Part shown: piece after piece, positions 1 through 12,300 of the stretch | Layout of the letters: each line of letters opens with the position of its first letter | How positions within the stretch are numbered: the first letter of the stretch is position 1 | Source of the DNA: Bacteroidota bacterium | GTDB taxonomy: Bacteria > Chloroflexota > Anaerolineae > Aggregatilineales > Phototrophicaceae | Assembly: GCA_027492915.1 (NCBI GenBank) | Contig: JAPUDW010000327.1 | Span: forward strand, 28,356 to 92,355 | Direction: 5' to 3' | Length of the DNA: 64,000 bases | Notes under the pieces: model-generated | What the model was told of the DNA's origin: nothing | The model's input: the letters and a program-made list of their open reading frames with translations, nothing else | Databases searched by the model: none | Translations under genes and position numbers: made by a program

Positions 1-1518
1 GTCATCCGATTGCAACCGGCTCAGCTCTTCATGCAGGCTGGCGAGTTCACTTTCAGCGGCTTCATAACGGGCTTGCGCTCGTGCCACCATCTCCGGGTTG
101 GTCAGTAACCCCAGACTGGCGATGATATTGTCTTTGGTCTGCTCGGCTTGCCGGATAGCCGCCTGCACCCGGCGGATGTCACCCTGATCGACCTGTTCAT
201 GACTGGCGAGGGCCGCTTGCCAGAGGGCTTCATCAATCGTGGTCGCCTGCAGTCGTTCCAGCAGCATCCCATCCACCAGACTGTCCACGATTTCGGCGCG
301 GATGTTCCAGACATTCGCCTTGTAAGGCAGCTGCGCCAGTTGGTACTGATACTTCCCGGCATAGGTGTTCCAGATGCAGGCCAGCCGCTTATGCGGCTGC
401 TCCGGCAGATCATCGCTGTAAGCCAGATAGGCGTAGGTCGGCGGCGGCTGAGTCCGCTCTTCTTTGGGATGCCGTATCCAGGGGCGATACGGGACATAAT
501 CCGGGTTGGGCTGCCCGTAGAAGTCGGTTGGCGACAACCGGTTGTAGGCGTACATGAACAAGTCGAGCGGCACAATCGCCTCGTGATTGTTGAACTGGAC
601 AATCGCCCCTTTGTGAATCCAATGCCCGATGTAAGCCACGTTGGTCAACATGTAAGCGAGGCCGGTCTGGGAAGGAGTCAGTCCGCCGGTGAACGGTGAA
701 CGCCGGATCAGATGGTCCGTGACCTTGAAGCCTTCTGGCACGGCACCGGCTGGGATCTCCGGGAAGACCGGGCCCCCGTGATCGATCTGCTGCCAGGTCT
801 TCTTGAAGTTGCCCTCGTTGGCGCGAAACAACTCGTAGTAGGCGAGCAGCACATCGGCGTAGAGGTCGAAGCGTTTGTACTTGCGGAAGTCGGGGTTGAG
901 CGACCCATTGGGCAGATGACTGCGGGTATCGACCATGAAGCCAGGCAGCACCTTGCGTCCCGTCCACAATCCGCTGGCATCCCGCCGCTGGCGGGCTTTC
1001 ACCAGTCGTCCGCGAATCTGGTATTCGAGATAATCTGCCGCCCGCTGCGACTCCTCGCGGAACATCTTGATGTGCGACGACCCCATGATGGGATGGGCGA
1101 AGTCGTAGATCATCATCGGGGTCATGACTTTGACGTTGTTACGTTTGCAGGCGTCAATGAAGATGTTGGTCTCGATCATGGTCACATCGCGGAAGAAGCG
1201 ATCCACGTCCTGCGCCGCCACCAGCCCAATCTGACCACGCTCGATCAGGTCGTAGAGCATGGACATGCCCCGCCGTTCCTTGATCTTCTTCTGCCCGCTG
1301 ACCCCAGCATCCATGTCGATCATGTGGACGCTCTCGCGCACCCAGCCCTGCCGCAGCAGGTGTTCGATCATGTCCACCGTTTGCAGCGTGGTTGAGATGT
1401 TGCCGATCTGACCCTCGGACGACTGGCGATAGTAGACGGCCGCCGGGCGACCGACCGGCAGGGGTTCCAGCTTGTAGGGATCGACCGGCGCTTCCGGTCG
1501 TTTCAGCGGGCGTGGCAT
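1..1518 (-). CDS. Large serine recombinase (partial, C-terminus beyond window)
   Basis: The minus-strand frame is open from an ATG at 1516-1518 to the window edge (506 codons visible). The N-terminus carries the serine recombinase signature YYRQSSEGQ (residues 29-37). Ser33 is the expected nucleophile that makes the 5'-phosphoserine link to DNA. The resolvase fold spans about residues 24-170, including the motif DVDRFFRD, and a 'Recombinase' domain follows at about 180-340. The visible end (about 440-506) is Ala/Glu-rich and probably coiled coil, as in large serine integrases. The zinc-ribbon cysteines usual in this family are not evident in the visible part. Such enzymes integrate or excise phages and conjugative elements without host factors. 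It probably serves this element or an adjacent one, but no att site was identified. The family call is firm; the role is inferred. Confidence 0.9.
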   Translation of the reverse strand, partial: MPRPLKRPEAPVDPYKLEPLPVGRPAAVYYRQSSEGQIGNISTTLQTVDMIEHLLRQGWVRESVHMIDMDAGVSGQKKIKERRGMSMLYDLIERGQIGLVAAQDVDRFFRDVTMIETNIFIDACKRNNVKVMTPMMIYDFAHPIMGSSHIKMFREESQRAADYLEYQIRGRLVKARQRRDASGLWTGRKVLPGFMVDTRSHLPNGSLNPDFRKYKRFDLYADVLLAYYELFRANEGNFKKTWQQIDHGGPVFPEIPAGAVPEGFKVTDHLIRRSPFTGGLTPSQTGLAYMLTNVAYIGHWIHKGAIVQFNNHEAIVPLDLFMYAYNRLSPTDFYGQPNPDYVPYRPWIRHPKEERTQPPPTYAYLAYSDDLPEQPHKRLACIWNTYAGKYQYQLAQLPYKANVWNIRAEIVDSLVDGMLLERLQATTIDEALWQAALASHEQVDQGDIRRVQAAIRQAEQTKDNIIASLGLLTNPEMVARAQARYEAAESELASLHEELSRLQSDD

Positions 1519-2058
1519 GGGATTGTCGAAATCTCCTGATGAACGTGCCAAACAAAAACGCCCTGCACGCCGCGAGTGGGTACGGCAAGAGCAGAGCGCA
1601 TGGGTTACAATGCGATCTAGCCCTGCGACGTGCCTCTATCACTCGCGGGGTCAGCCGGATCGGGGTGTTCCATCACCTCGGTCTGGCGTGAATGAACTTC
1701 CCCAGCAGTGTACTCCTGATCCTCCAGCCGCGCAACAATTCGGAGCAGCGAGCGATACACCCCCAGCAGGTTGATGGGTTCGGTGTAGCTGCTTGGCTGT
1801 ACGTCGAGGGTTTGAATAGATGGCTGCTTGAGGGTCAACGCTTGGCCTCCGGTGGTTGGACACGTCTGACCCTCACAGGATAGCAAAGTCAAAGAGCCGA
1901 AAGCGCAGAAGATTTCAGGTTTTGGGATGCAAGATTTCAAGTGGGTGAAGCAGGATTTCAGACGGTTAGAATCGAGCCAGGTGATGTTAGAAGTCAGTTG
2001 CACCCCTTGCACATGAGCATACAATTATCCATAGTCGCTACTTGTGTTGGGGGAGTCC
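1519..2058. other. Intergenic stretch without a recognisable gene
   Basis: This is about 540 bases between the recombinase start and the DUF4062 fragment. Short frames exist on both strands, but none has a plausible composition or a family I recognise. The recombinase promoter should lie here; no convincing -35/-10 pair was found. Confidence 0.4.
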
Positions 2059-2790
2059 ATGACAACTAAACTCAATATCTTCATCAGCTCGAAGATGGTC
2101 GAACTCAAAGCTGAACGTGATGCCCTCTACGCTCTGCTTCCGACCCTCAACTATGGGGTGCGCCCTCAGCAGGTTGCGATAATCGTCGCTGGTATACTGA
2201 CTACCCCGGTCAGAATGATGGATAAGCGGACCGCTGGGTTGCCGTTGAGTAAGTGCCATGTGCAAAGCGGCTTCGGTCAGTTCGGAAGGCAGATGGGATG
2301 CCATGCTCAGTCCAACGATTTGGCGCGTGTACAAGTCCATGACACCCGCAACATACAGATAGCCTTCATCAGTGGGAATATAGGTGATGTCGGTCAACCA
2401 GACCGCATCGGGTTGGGCGGTGTCAAAGTGTTGCTGAAGCACATTCGGTTCAAAACGGTGATCGGGATTGGACTGCGTGGTACGCGGCTGCCGTCTGCGA
2501 GACCCTTTGCCGCGTAAGCCCAGCTGCTGCATGATCCTGGCAACGCGATTGTGACCGACAACCTCGCCTTTCGCTTGCAGTTGAGCATGAATGCGTGGCG
2601 CACCATAAATCCCACGAAACCGCTGCCAGATCGCTTGCATGCGCTCGCCTAAACTCCGGTTGGCTTGCTCCCGTTGGCTCACGGGGCGATTGAGCCAGGC
2701 GTAGTAGCCACTCTCGGATACCTCCAACACCTCACACAGGCGGCTGACCGGAAACTCATTCTCACAGGCGGCAACTGCAGGGTATTTCAT
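2038..2790 (-). pseudogene. IS3-family transposase orfB, 3'-truncated
   Basis: The 250-residue frame begins MKYPAVAACENEFPVSRLCE, followed by the typical SGYYAW motif. The HTH_21 region is seen as RGIYGAPRIHAQL, and the integrase core starts with VWLTDITYIPT (first catalytic Asp). The second Asp is in HHSDRGSQYTS near residue 195. In intact family members about 80-100 residues follow, including the catalytic Glu in a 'GNCYDNA..ES' context. Here the family sequence ends just after DDYRNLLRA, at about position 2160, and the rest of the frame is read through DUF4062-fragment DNA to a chance stop. A functional transposase is therefore not expected. Confidence 0.8.
2059..2157 (+). pseudogene. 5' fragment of a DUF4062-domain gene
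   Basis: An ATG at 2059, preceded by GGGGGAG, opens a frame whose first ~33 codons read MTTKLNIFISSKMVELKAER and onward. The pattern 'FISS-M-eLkaERdaL' is the start of DUF4062, a Rossmann-like N-terminal domain of bacterial conflict and signalling proteins, usually followed by NTPase or sensor modules. After about 2157 the frame runs into IS3-type transposase DNA read antisense and stops at 2517 without further family resemblance. The original gene is therefore truncated by the mobile-element remnant. No downstream part of it was found on the far side of the element. The junction position is approximate. Confidence 0.5.
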
Positions 2791-3064
2791 GAATGGAGAT
2801 CCTTGGAGAATATCTGCACTGTGTTTTTAGAATATCCCGCTCCTGACGGGTGATGTCTAGCTCACGCTTGGCCTGGCGCAACTCCGCTTTCAACTCTTCG
2901 ACCTCACTCCGTTCCAGCCCATCCGTCACCGCATTCACTTGATAGCGCTTTTTCCACTGGCGCAACAGGTTATGGCTCAAGCCCAATTCATCCTCGATTG
3001 CCCCCACGGACTTCCCGCTACTTTCCTGGAGGCGAATCGCAACCCTAAGGGGAAATCGATTTGA
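2158..3064 (-). mobile_element. Remnant of an IS3-family insertion sequence
   Basis: Two minus-strand frames, orfA (about 2762-3064) and orfB (to 2790), give the usual IS3 arrangement of an HTH protein and a DDE transposase in partly overlapping frames. An intact element is about 1.2-1.4 kb. Here about 0.9 kb survives. The 3' end of orfB, with the catalytic Glu, is missing, and so is a start codon for orfA. No terminal inverted repeats or target duplication were identified, so the ends given are approximate. The element is inert on its own. Confidence 0.7.
2762..3007 (-). pseudogene. IS3-family transposase orfA, degraded N-terminus
   Basis: The frame encodes a helix-turn-helix (AIEDELGLSHNLLRQWKKRY) followed by a coiled coil (EELKAELRQAKRELDITRQERDILK), the standard layout of IS3 OrfA. 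In-frame family-like sequence extends upstream to about 3064 (PLRVAIRLQESSGKSVGA) before a stop, without an ATG. The only start inside is GTG at 3005-3007, so the N-terminus appears lost or uses a non-standard start. After ILK the frame continues into unrelated residues and overlaps orfB, as expected for OrfA/OrfB frameshifting. Confidence 0.65.
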
Positions 3065-3311
3065 AATTGTCGTGATTAAATCTGGGTATTGAACTCATTC
3101 ACCCTCTTGAAAAGCGATAACTTTAATTCGTTTCTCGATAAACTTTGGGAGCCACCTCCAAAGAATTAAGAAGATTCACGCTTAGTGTTTGGGAAATATG
3201 CCGTAAAATGAACATAAGGTAAGCAATCTGCTGTGCCAACATTCGAGCATGGTTTGATTGTCTACTCATTGCACAGAAGCACGAATCTAGCACTACGTAC
3301 TGGAGACAATT

Positions 3312-6300
3312 ATGATACGGCATGGTTCAATCACCACCCTTTTGCTCGTCCTATCGATATTCTTGCTCTCTGGAACTGTATTGGCTGAGGTCCGCTTTGT
3401 AGTCGTACAAGAGCCGATCTCTACACCTGGTGTGATCCCTGTCCCGGTGCCAACTGAAGAACCGGCTGCTCCCACAGAAGAGATACCCGCTCCTACAGAA
3501 GAGGCGCCGACTGAAGAAGTCACGGAAACACCGGCACCCACTGAGGAAGCTACACTTACCTCCTCACCGGAACCAACAACCGAAACCCCATCACCGTCTG
3601 AAACACCGGTCATAATCCGGGTTGCTATGAACGCCAGCCCATCTAGTGGCAATGGCCCACTAACTGTGATCTTCAGCGATGCCAGCACGGGTTCCGGCAT
3701 CAACGATTGGTCGTGGGATTTTGGTGACGGCACCAGCGCCAGCGGGCAGGGGCCGCATAGCCATACCTATTCGACACCTGGCACCTATACCGCCAGCCTG
3801 ACCGTCCGGGGTGCGAGTGGCAGCGCCACCGCCAGCCAGCAGATTGTTGTCTTTTCGCCGGGCAGTACAGTTGAAGCCAATTTCACCTATCAACAAACCA
3901 GTGCACTGGAAGTCTGCTTTAGCAATAGTAGCACTGGTGCAATCACTTCGTCAGTGTGGTCATTCGGTGATGGCAGCAATAGCGCAGAAACCAGCCCCTG
4001 CCACACTTATGCCGCACTGGGTCAATATACCGTCAGCCTGAGTGTGACCGGGGAGGGCGGGCAAACTTCGACCGCTTCCCGTACTGTCACACTCCTGCCG
4101 CAAACAGAGCCACCGAATGCAGCCTTTACCCCAGACCGCACTACCATTGCACCGGGTGGCACTATCCGCTTTAGCGATCAAAGCACCGGCATCATCCGCT
4201 CTTGGGCGTGGGACTTTGCTGACGGCATCACCAGCAATGAACGGCATCCGTCTCATCAGTACAGCACAATTGGAACTTACATCGTTACCCTGACCGTCAG
4301 TGGGCCGGGCGGCTTCGACCAGGTAACCGCCACCATCACGGTTGCGCCGGAAACTGTGTTGACCTGTTCTTTCAACGCGCCGAGCCGGGTATTTGCAGGC
4401 GAGCAAGTCACCCTGCGGAATACCTCCCGCGTGTCACCGGGCAGCTTCAGCGGCTTCACCTGGTTTGTGAACGGGGAAACTGCTGCCACTACAACCGACT
4501 TCACCACTTCTTTTGGCGAGGCTGGCAGTTACACTGTCCGTTTGGTAGGGCTGACTCTGGATGGTCAGACTTGTCAGTCTGAACGCACAGTAACGGTTCT
4601 GCCTTCCAACGGTGTCATTGCGGATTTCACCGGAACGCGCAATGTTATTGTTGGTGCTGAGATTTGCTTGCGAGATCGCTCACGCGGGACAATCCTCTCC
4701 CGTTCCTGGGATTTTGGTGATGGCACCAGCAGTGCGGAAACCGACCCTTGCCATAGCTTTGGCAGCAGCGGTCGCTACAGTGTGAAGCTGACGGTCAACG
4801 GGGAAGGCGGAGCCACCGACAGCCGCGCCCGGACGGTGAATGTCTATGACGCACCCACGTTGACGGCTTCCGCCAACCCGGTAAATGGGGTTGCGCCGCT
4901 TTCAGTCGATTTCTCTGCAACTGGCACCAACATCAGTAATTATGAGTGGGTATTCCCGGACGGTTCACGCGCTTTTTCTGCCAATGCCAGTTTCCTCTTT
5001 GACCAACCCGGCGAATATACCGTCACCGTGAGTGGCAGCGGCCCGGTGGGTTCGTTGTCTTCCAGCCTGACCGTTCAGGTGCGGGCAGCCCGTGATGTGC
5101 GGGCAGCTTTTGGTGCCTCGGCCTGGAATGGCATCGCGCCAGTTGAAATCTGTTTCACCGATCACAGCGAAGGGGAGGAGATCACCTCGTGGGCATGGAA
5201 CTTTGGCGATGGTGCCACCAGCAGCCAGAGCAATCCTTGCCACACCTTTACCAGTGCCGGGCAATACACCGTCACACTCCAGGTAAGCAATAGTGACGGC
5301 ATGAGCGCCAGCGCCAGCAATACAGTGCGGATTTACGATCCGGGCAGCGGCAGTGCCTCTTTACGCATTACCTCGGTGAACGAACTCACCGTGTGCTTTG
5401 GCAGCACCCTCGATGCCGGTATGAATATCGTGCGGTGGGAGTTTGGTGATGGTAGCACCAGCACCGAAGCAGAACCCTGTCATCCTTATCTAGCAGATGG
5501 CACCTATGCGGTGAAGTTGATCGTCACAGACATCAGTGGCACCGAGCGGGCGTTGACAGCGAGCATCTCCGTCAAGGAAGACGAGGCCGAAGAAGTAACA
5601 GCAACACCGCCACCGACTGAAACGCCTGAAATCAATGTCTTTGACCCGGCCCTGAGCAAGCTGGGCTACCTGCCAGCAGGCAGCATCGGCCTAACCGGTG
5701 AAGAACTGCACTGGTTGACGACCGTCACCAACAACGGCAATGCAGCCGGGGCAAATGTGGTCATCGTAGATAACGTCCGCCCAGAACTGCGGATTGACGC
5801 AGTGCAGGTTGCCTCCGGCAGCAGCTACACCATCAACGGACAGCAGGTTCGGGTAACGATCCCCACGCTGCTACCGGGTGAGCGCCAGGACTTCACTATC
5901 GTCACGACGGTGCTGACCAGCCCGAGATCCGGCACCATCAACAATACGGTCCAGATTAACGAGACTGGCGATAGTGCCACCGCCACGATCGTCATTCCGG
6001 GCATGATGATGATTCAGGCCGCGCCACCCACTCCAAACGGCCCCATCCCACTGATCAACGGTGTGCCGGAACTAACCGACTTTGCCGGTGAAGAGTTCTG
6101 TATCACGCCCAACTTCACCAATGCGGGTAGTAATGAAGGCTATGGCCCGTATATCACGCTAGTGCGGGATGCCAACCTGTCCCTGAACAGCATCGACTAC
6201 CTGGGCGTAAACCTGATGGCATCGCCCTTCCTGGTCTCCTCTGGTTTCCTGCCCGCCAATGATCCCATCGAAGGACGCGCCATTCCGGGAATAGCCGGTC

Positions 6301-9300
6301 AGCAGTGGATTACCGTCCGCCTGCCGATTGGCTCGCTCGAAAGTACCAGCCCGGCTATCCCCATCCGCCTTTGTATGCAGAGCGCACCGCTGGCGGCTTT
6401 CGGCGTGCCGCTGCCCATCACCATTTTCCCCGGTTATGAGTTTGGCGATACCCCGACGGGTGCCAACGGCCCTATCTCCAACTTGAATGATGTTGGTGGG
6501 ATGGATAACGCCGGTTCATTCACGCCGATCCTGGTGACGTTTGAAAAGGGCAATAGCCTGCCGGAGAGTGAAGTAATCCCAAGCTGCTATCCCGCGCCAC
6601 CGGTGGGCGCTCCGGGGCAGCCTGGCCCGGCCTGCGCTGTGCCGCCGGGCGTCCAATGGCCCTATGAATACTTTTTGGACATCGAACTGGCTGCTGGTCA
6701 AACCCTGACTACCAACAGCTATACCGATGTCCTCGACCCGGCCTTTGAGTTCTACCCGTACACCTTCCCGGTGACGACGGTAGCGAACGCCGTTATTTCC
6801 AGCGGCACCTGCACACCGACGGGCATCACCGCTACCTTCAATAGCAACCCGATTACAGCACTGCCTGCGCTGGCACCGCCCGGTGGCGGCACGTTGCAGG
6901 TGGATATTGCCAGCATCGTCAACCCGTCTGCCGCGACAACCTGTACACTCCGCTTGAGCTATCGCGGGTTCATCAATGACATTCTGAGCGAAACAGCGGC
7001 ACCCACCACCTACGCGGCGACGAATAACGCCAGCTTTGGTTACAACCATGTCAGCGGCCCACAGCCGATCCTGACCGATACGGATGTGGTAGATGTCCGT
7101 AATCTCGAAATTCAGAAGTCGGCCTCGCCCACAACAGTTGTGCCGGGCGATGTGGTGACGTACACCCTCTCCTTCCAGTTGAGTGAGTACATCGGCATTC
7201 AGGCGCTGAGTGTGACCGACATCATCCCGGATGGCATTGACTACAACGTGGATTCTGCCACCGTGACCGTGCCGGGGTTGGGCAGCGCACCCATCACAGG
7301 TGCCAATCAGAGCATCAGCTATGGGGCAGATACTGGCACCCTGGTCTTCAATGTGACCGGCGCACGCCCTGGCCCGTACTCTGCGGCAGGTACGGTGAGC
7401 ATCACCTACACCGGCACCGTCCGGCAGACCTACCGGGCAGGCGGTTCGTTGACCGGGTTTGTCAGCGCTAATGACAACCTGAACAATACCATCACCGCCA
7501 ACTTCACCACCACTGGTGGGCAGACCTTCAATGATGAAAGTAGCGCCTCGGTCACCGTCGTTCCGAATAGTTTGACAAAGGAATTGGTCAGCACACCAGT
7601 GGATTCTGCTGCCGGGTTTGTTCCCGGTGAGCCTGTGACCTTCCGGCTGACGCTGCGGGTGCCTTCCGGCGATACGCGCAATCTGGTCATTGAAGATAAC
7701 TTCCCGCTGCCGGTCTTCCAGGTGCAGGATGGTGACTTCGGCATCGAAGCCCGGACAATCACCCTGCCAGACCCCATCGGGCGCTCGGCTCCCTTTGACG
7801 TGCCGAATACCGATGGCTATTGCAGCAGCTATGACGATCCCAATCCGACCTTCCCGGCGTATACACGCGCCTGCGGTCTGCGTTTCGTCTACGGTACGGA
7901 CGGCACCAACCTGCCCGCTGGCTCATCCGTCACCGTAACGCGGGTGGGCAATACCGTGCGGCTGAATGTGGATGCGCCGGTTGAAACCAACCTGACCGAA
8001 GAACGCCGCATTGTGGTTGAACTCACGGCGGGCATCATTGACCAACCTTTCAATGACGGCCTGTTCCTGTCGAATCGGTCGCTGGCCCGTTATACCAATA
8101 CACTTGGTTCGGTTGTCACCCTGAACGCCGATGACTATGTGGATGTCGCCGCACCGGATGTCCGGATCTGCAAAGGCATTTCTGCTACCACCAATGCCTC
8201 CAGCGTGGCGGCTGCCGGTGCAGCCTGCCAGGTGACTGGTGCGCCCAACAATAACCTGACCAATGTGGATGCCGCTGATGTCCTGACCTACACAATTACG
8301 GCACAGAATGTGGGCAGCGCCCGCGCTTACGGTGTGGTCATCTCGGACAACGTGACCACTATCCCTCAATTGACGGGTTGTACACTGGTCAGTGTACGGG
8401 ATGGCGCTGGAGCCGCACTGGCTTTTACCGGAACTTTCCCAACGCTCACCCTGACTAATCCGTTGCCGGGGGATGGCAGCGCGGGCGTTTCCACTGCACA
8501 GGCCACCGCTGTTGTGACCTATCAATGCACAGTTGCGAGCAATGTTGTCCCGCTGACAGCACCTATCGTCAACCAGGCGAGTGTGGTCTTCGCCGCCTTT
8601 AGCGATATCCTGCCGGGTGGCCCGCACCTCAACCCGCCAACTGTGCCCTTCGCGCCGCGCACCGATGTTGCCAACTTTGTATCGGCTGCGCCGAACATCA
8701 CCAAGGCTCGCACACCGGCAACTGCCACCATTGGCGACCTCATCACCTATACACTTGCGGTGGACATCCCCGGCGGGACGATGAATAACGTCTCGATTGT
8801 GGATACACTGGATTCCGGGCTGGCCTTTGTGGACTGCACCAGTGTGAGTGTCACCAGCGGCACGCTGACCAGCAGCCTAGGCGCAATCAACACTGCCAAC
8901 TTCTGCAACGATCCCACCAACCCGGTGATTGGCGCAGGCGGCGGTGCCGCCACCTGGAACTTCGGCAACCTGACCGATACGGGTAGCAATAACACCGACC
9001 TCGATACCATCACCATCACCTATACGGCGGTGGTGCTGAACACGGCTGCTAACGTCCGGGGGCAAGACCGCAACAACAGTGCAGAACTACGTTGGGCTAA
9101 CCCGGCGGGCGGGCAGTTCACCGATAACGCCAGCGCACCGGATACACGCCTGGTCGAGCCAACGCTACTAGTCGACAAGACGGTGGCTCCGGCGACTAAT
9201 CTGGATGCCAATGATTTAGTAACCTTCACCATCGACATCCGTCATGCTGCCGGTAGCGATGCGACTGCTCACAACATTGCCCTCAGTGATGTCATCCCAT

Positions 9301-12300
9301 CAACCCTGACCTACGTCCCTTCATCGTTGGTTTTCGTCGCAGGGACAGGGCGGGTTGCACCAGTCACCTTGAGTGAAGCGGCTGGCACCATCACCGCCAC
9401 CTGGACGAGCCTGACCACCACTCAAACCAGCCGCCTGCAATTCCAGGCGCGGTTGGTCAATACGGTTCAGCCCGACCAGCCCATCACCAATACAGCAGGC
9501 ATCACCTGGACGAGCCTGCCCGGTAGCCCAACCAACACGACTTACAATCCGCTGGGTGTGGAACGCACGGGCGACCCGACGGGCCCCGGTGGTGCTGCCA
9601 ACACCTATACCGCGACTGATCCAGCTACGCTGACGGTCGCCAGTCCAACTGCGACCAAGACCGTTGTATCGACTTCTTTGGCAGATACCGGCAATGGCAG
9701 TGATACCGACCCGGATTTGACTATTGGCGAACAGGTGACGTATCAGATCACCATCACTTTCCGCGAAGGTGTGACCAATAACGCCGTCATTCGGGATGAC
9801 TTGCCGACGGGAGCGGCGGTGCTAGGCTACATCAGCAGTCGGATCATCAGCATCGGCAGCAACCTGAGCTTCAGCAGCGCGACTCCAACAGTCGGTCTGG
9901 CAGGAACAGCTACCGACACCAACGCCGATACGATCCTCAACCGAATAGATTGGAACTTGAGCAACGTCACCAACACGCCTGATAACGTTGCGAACGCCGC
10001 CGACCAGATTGTGGTCGAAATAGTAGCCCGTGTGATCAATGTGGCTGACAATAGCGGCCTTAGCCCGACGCAAGACCTGAACGTGGTCAATACCGGGCGA
10101 ATCCGGTATACCAACTTCGCCGGGGCGACGGTTGCCCAGAATGGCACCACAACGGTTGATATTGTCGAACCACGCCTGATTATCAACAAGAGCGCCAGCG
10201 TCCCCCAGGCCGATGCAGGCGATACCGTCACCTATACCGTGACGGTTCAGAACACTGGTACTGCCCTTGCCTACAATGTCGTCATCACCGATCCCATGCT
10301 GCCGGAGCTTGAACTGCTCACCGGCACGGTGACAACCAGCGCCGGGGCGGTGACCCTGGGCAATACTGCCGGGGACACGACTATCCGGATTGATGCCGTC
10401 TCACTGGCGATCAATGGGACCATCACCATCACCTATCAGGCGCGGCTGCGGCCCAGCGTCTTCCCCGGTCAGAATTTGGTCAACACGGCGTCACAAACGT
10501 CCAACAGCCTGCCGGATGGCACCGGGCGTACTGGCAATAGCAGCGACCCGGCAACAGTGTTGGTGCTCCTGCCGCAATTCAACAAGGATATTGTCAGCAC
10601 GTCGGAAGGCGCGACCTTCCCCGGCGTTGGCACAACCGATCAGTACACGGCAGCACCTGATCTGGCGATTGGCGAGACCATCACCTACCAAATGACCATC
10701 GTCGTGCCGGAAGGCACCAGCAACATCCTGCGCCTGGTCGATACCCTGCCCAGCATCGGCGCGGGCGACCCCGGCACCCTGGATCACATCAGTTCCCGCG
10801 TGGTCAGCATCGGTGCCAACATCAGCAACTCGGCACTGGCAGTCGGCGCATCGGGTAGCGTCGTGGGGCAAGTTATCACCTTCAACTTCGTCGGTGGGAC
10901 TCCGATCTCCAACGTGGCTGATGGCCTGAGTAACGCCGCTGATCAGATGGTGGTTGAAGTGGTGGCACGGGTCAGCACCATCGCTGCCAATGCCAACGGC
11001 GACCTGCTGACCAACCGCGCCCGCCTGACCTACGATGGCAACAACACGCTGGACGCCAGCGCAGCAGCGGATGTGGTCGAGCCGAACCTCAATATCGACA
11101 AGAGCGCCAACCCGACCACTGGCCTGAACGCGGGTGATGTCATCACCTACACGCTGGTCATCAACCACACCGCCACTTCGACCGCTGATGCCTTCGATCT
11201 GCGGATCACCGATGTGATCCCGGCGGGTATCACCTACGGTTCAGTGACGACTGCGGCCTCCACCTGCGATGAACGCGCCGGTTGGTCGGCGGATGTCAGC
11301 AGTTTGCCCGGCACGGCCGTCTACCGCTTTGACGATCTCCCACTGGGCGTGTCCTGCACCATTGTCTACACGGCGACCCTCGCCAACACCGTCACCAACG
11401 GCATCACACTGACCAACACCGCCAGCCTGCGTTATTCCTCGCTGGATGACGGCACGCCGGATATCAACGACCCGAATGAGCGCGTCTACAACGATAGCGA
11501 CCCGGTCTCGGTGACAACTAACCTGGCTCCGCTGTCCTTCACCAAGACAGTGGTGGATAGCTCAGAGACCTACACCGGCGCGGGTCAACACGGGGCAACC
11601 CTGACCGACCTGACCATCGGTGAGACTGTGACCTATGAACTGCGCGCCCGCCTGCAGGAAGGGACGGTGCCGCTCACTATCACCGATACGCTGCCCGCTG
11701 GCCTGACCTTCGTCAGCGCCACCTTGAACCTGCCCGCCCCGACCAACATCACCATCCCGGGTGGCTTCCCGGCACCGACCCTCGCCGGTCAGGTGATGAC
11801 GCTGACGCTGGGTAACGTCGTCAACGCCGCCGATAACCTGGTCAATGCCGACGATGATCTGGTCATCTGGGTAGTCGCCCGTGCCAGCAACGTGGCTGCC
11901 AACAACGGCACCACCGGCCTTGATAAGATCAACACTGCCCGACTCAATTGGGGCGGCGGCACCCTCACCGATACCGAGACAGTCGAAATCATTGAGCCGA
12001 ACCTCAATATCGACAAGAGCGCCAACCCGACCACTGGCCTGAACGCGGGTGATGTCATCACCTACACGCTGGTCATCAACCACACCGCCACTTCGACCGC
12101 TGATGCCTTCGATCTGCGGATCACCGATGTGATCCCGGCGGGTATCACCTACGGTTCAGTGACGACTGCGGCCTCCACCTGCGATGAACGCGCCGGTTGG
12201 TCGGCGGATGTCAGCAGTTTGCCTGGAACGGTCATCTACCGCTTTGATGACCTCCCGCTGGGCGTAAGCTGCACCATCGTGTACACGGCGACCCTCGCCA

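Noticed and set aside
148..1395. Plus-strand frames opposite the serine recombinase
   Set aside because: The minus strand has the catalytic recombinase motif and an unbroken 506-codon frame; the plus-strand frames are complementary shadows.
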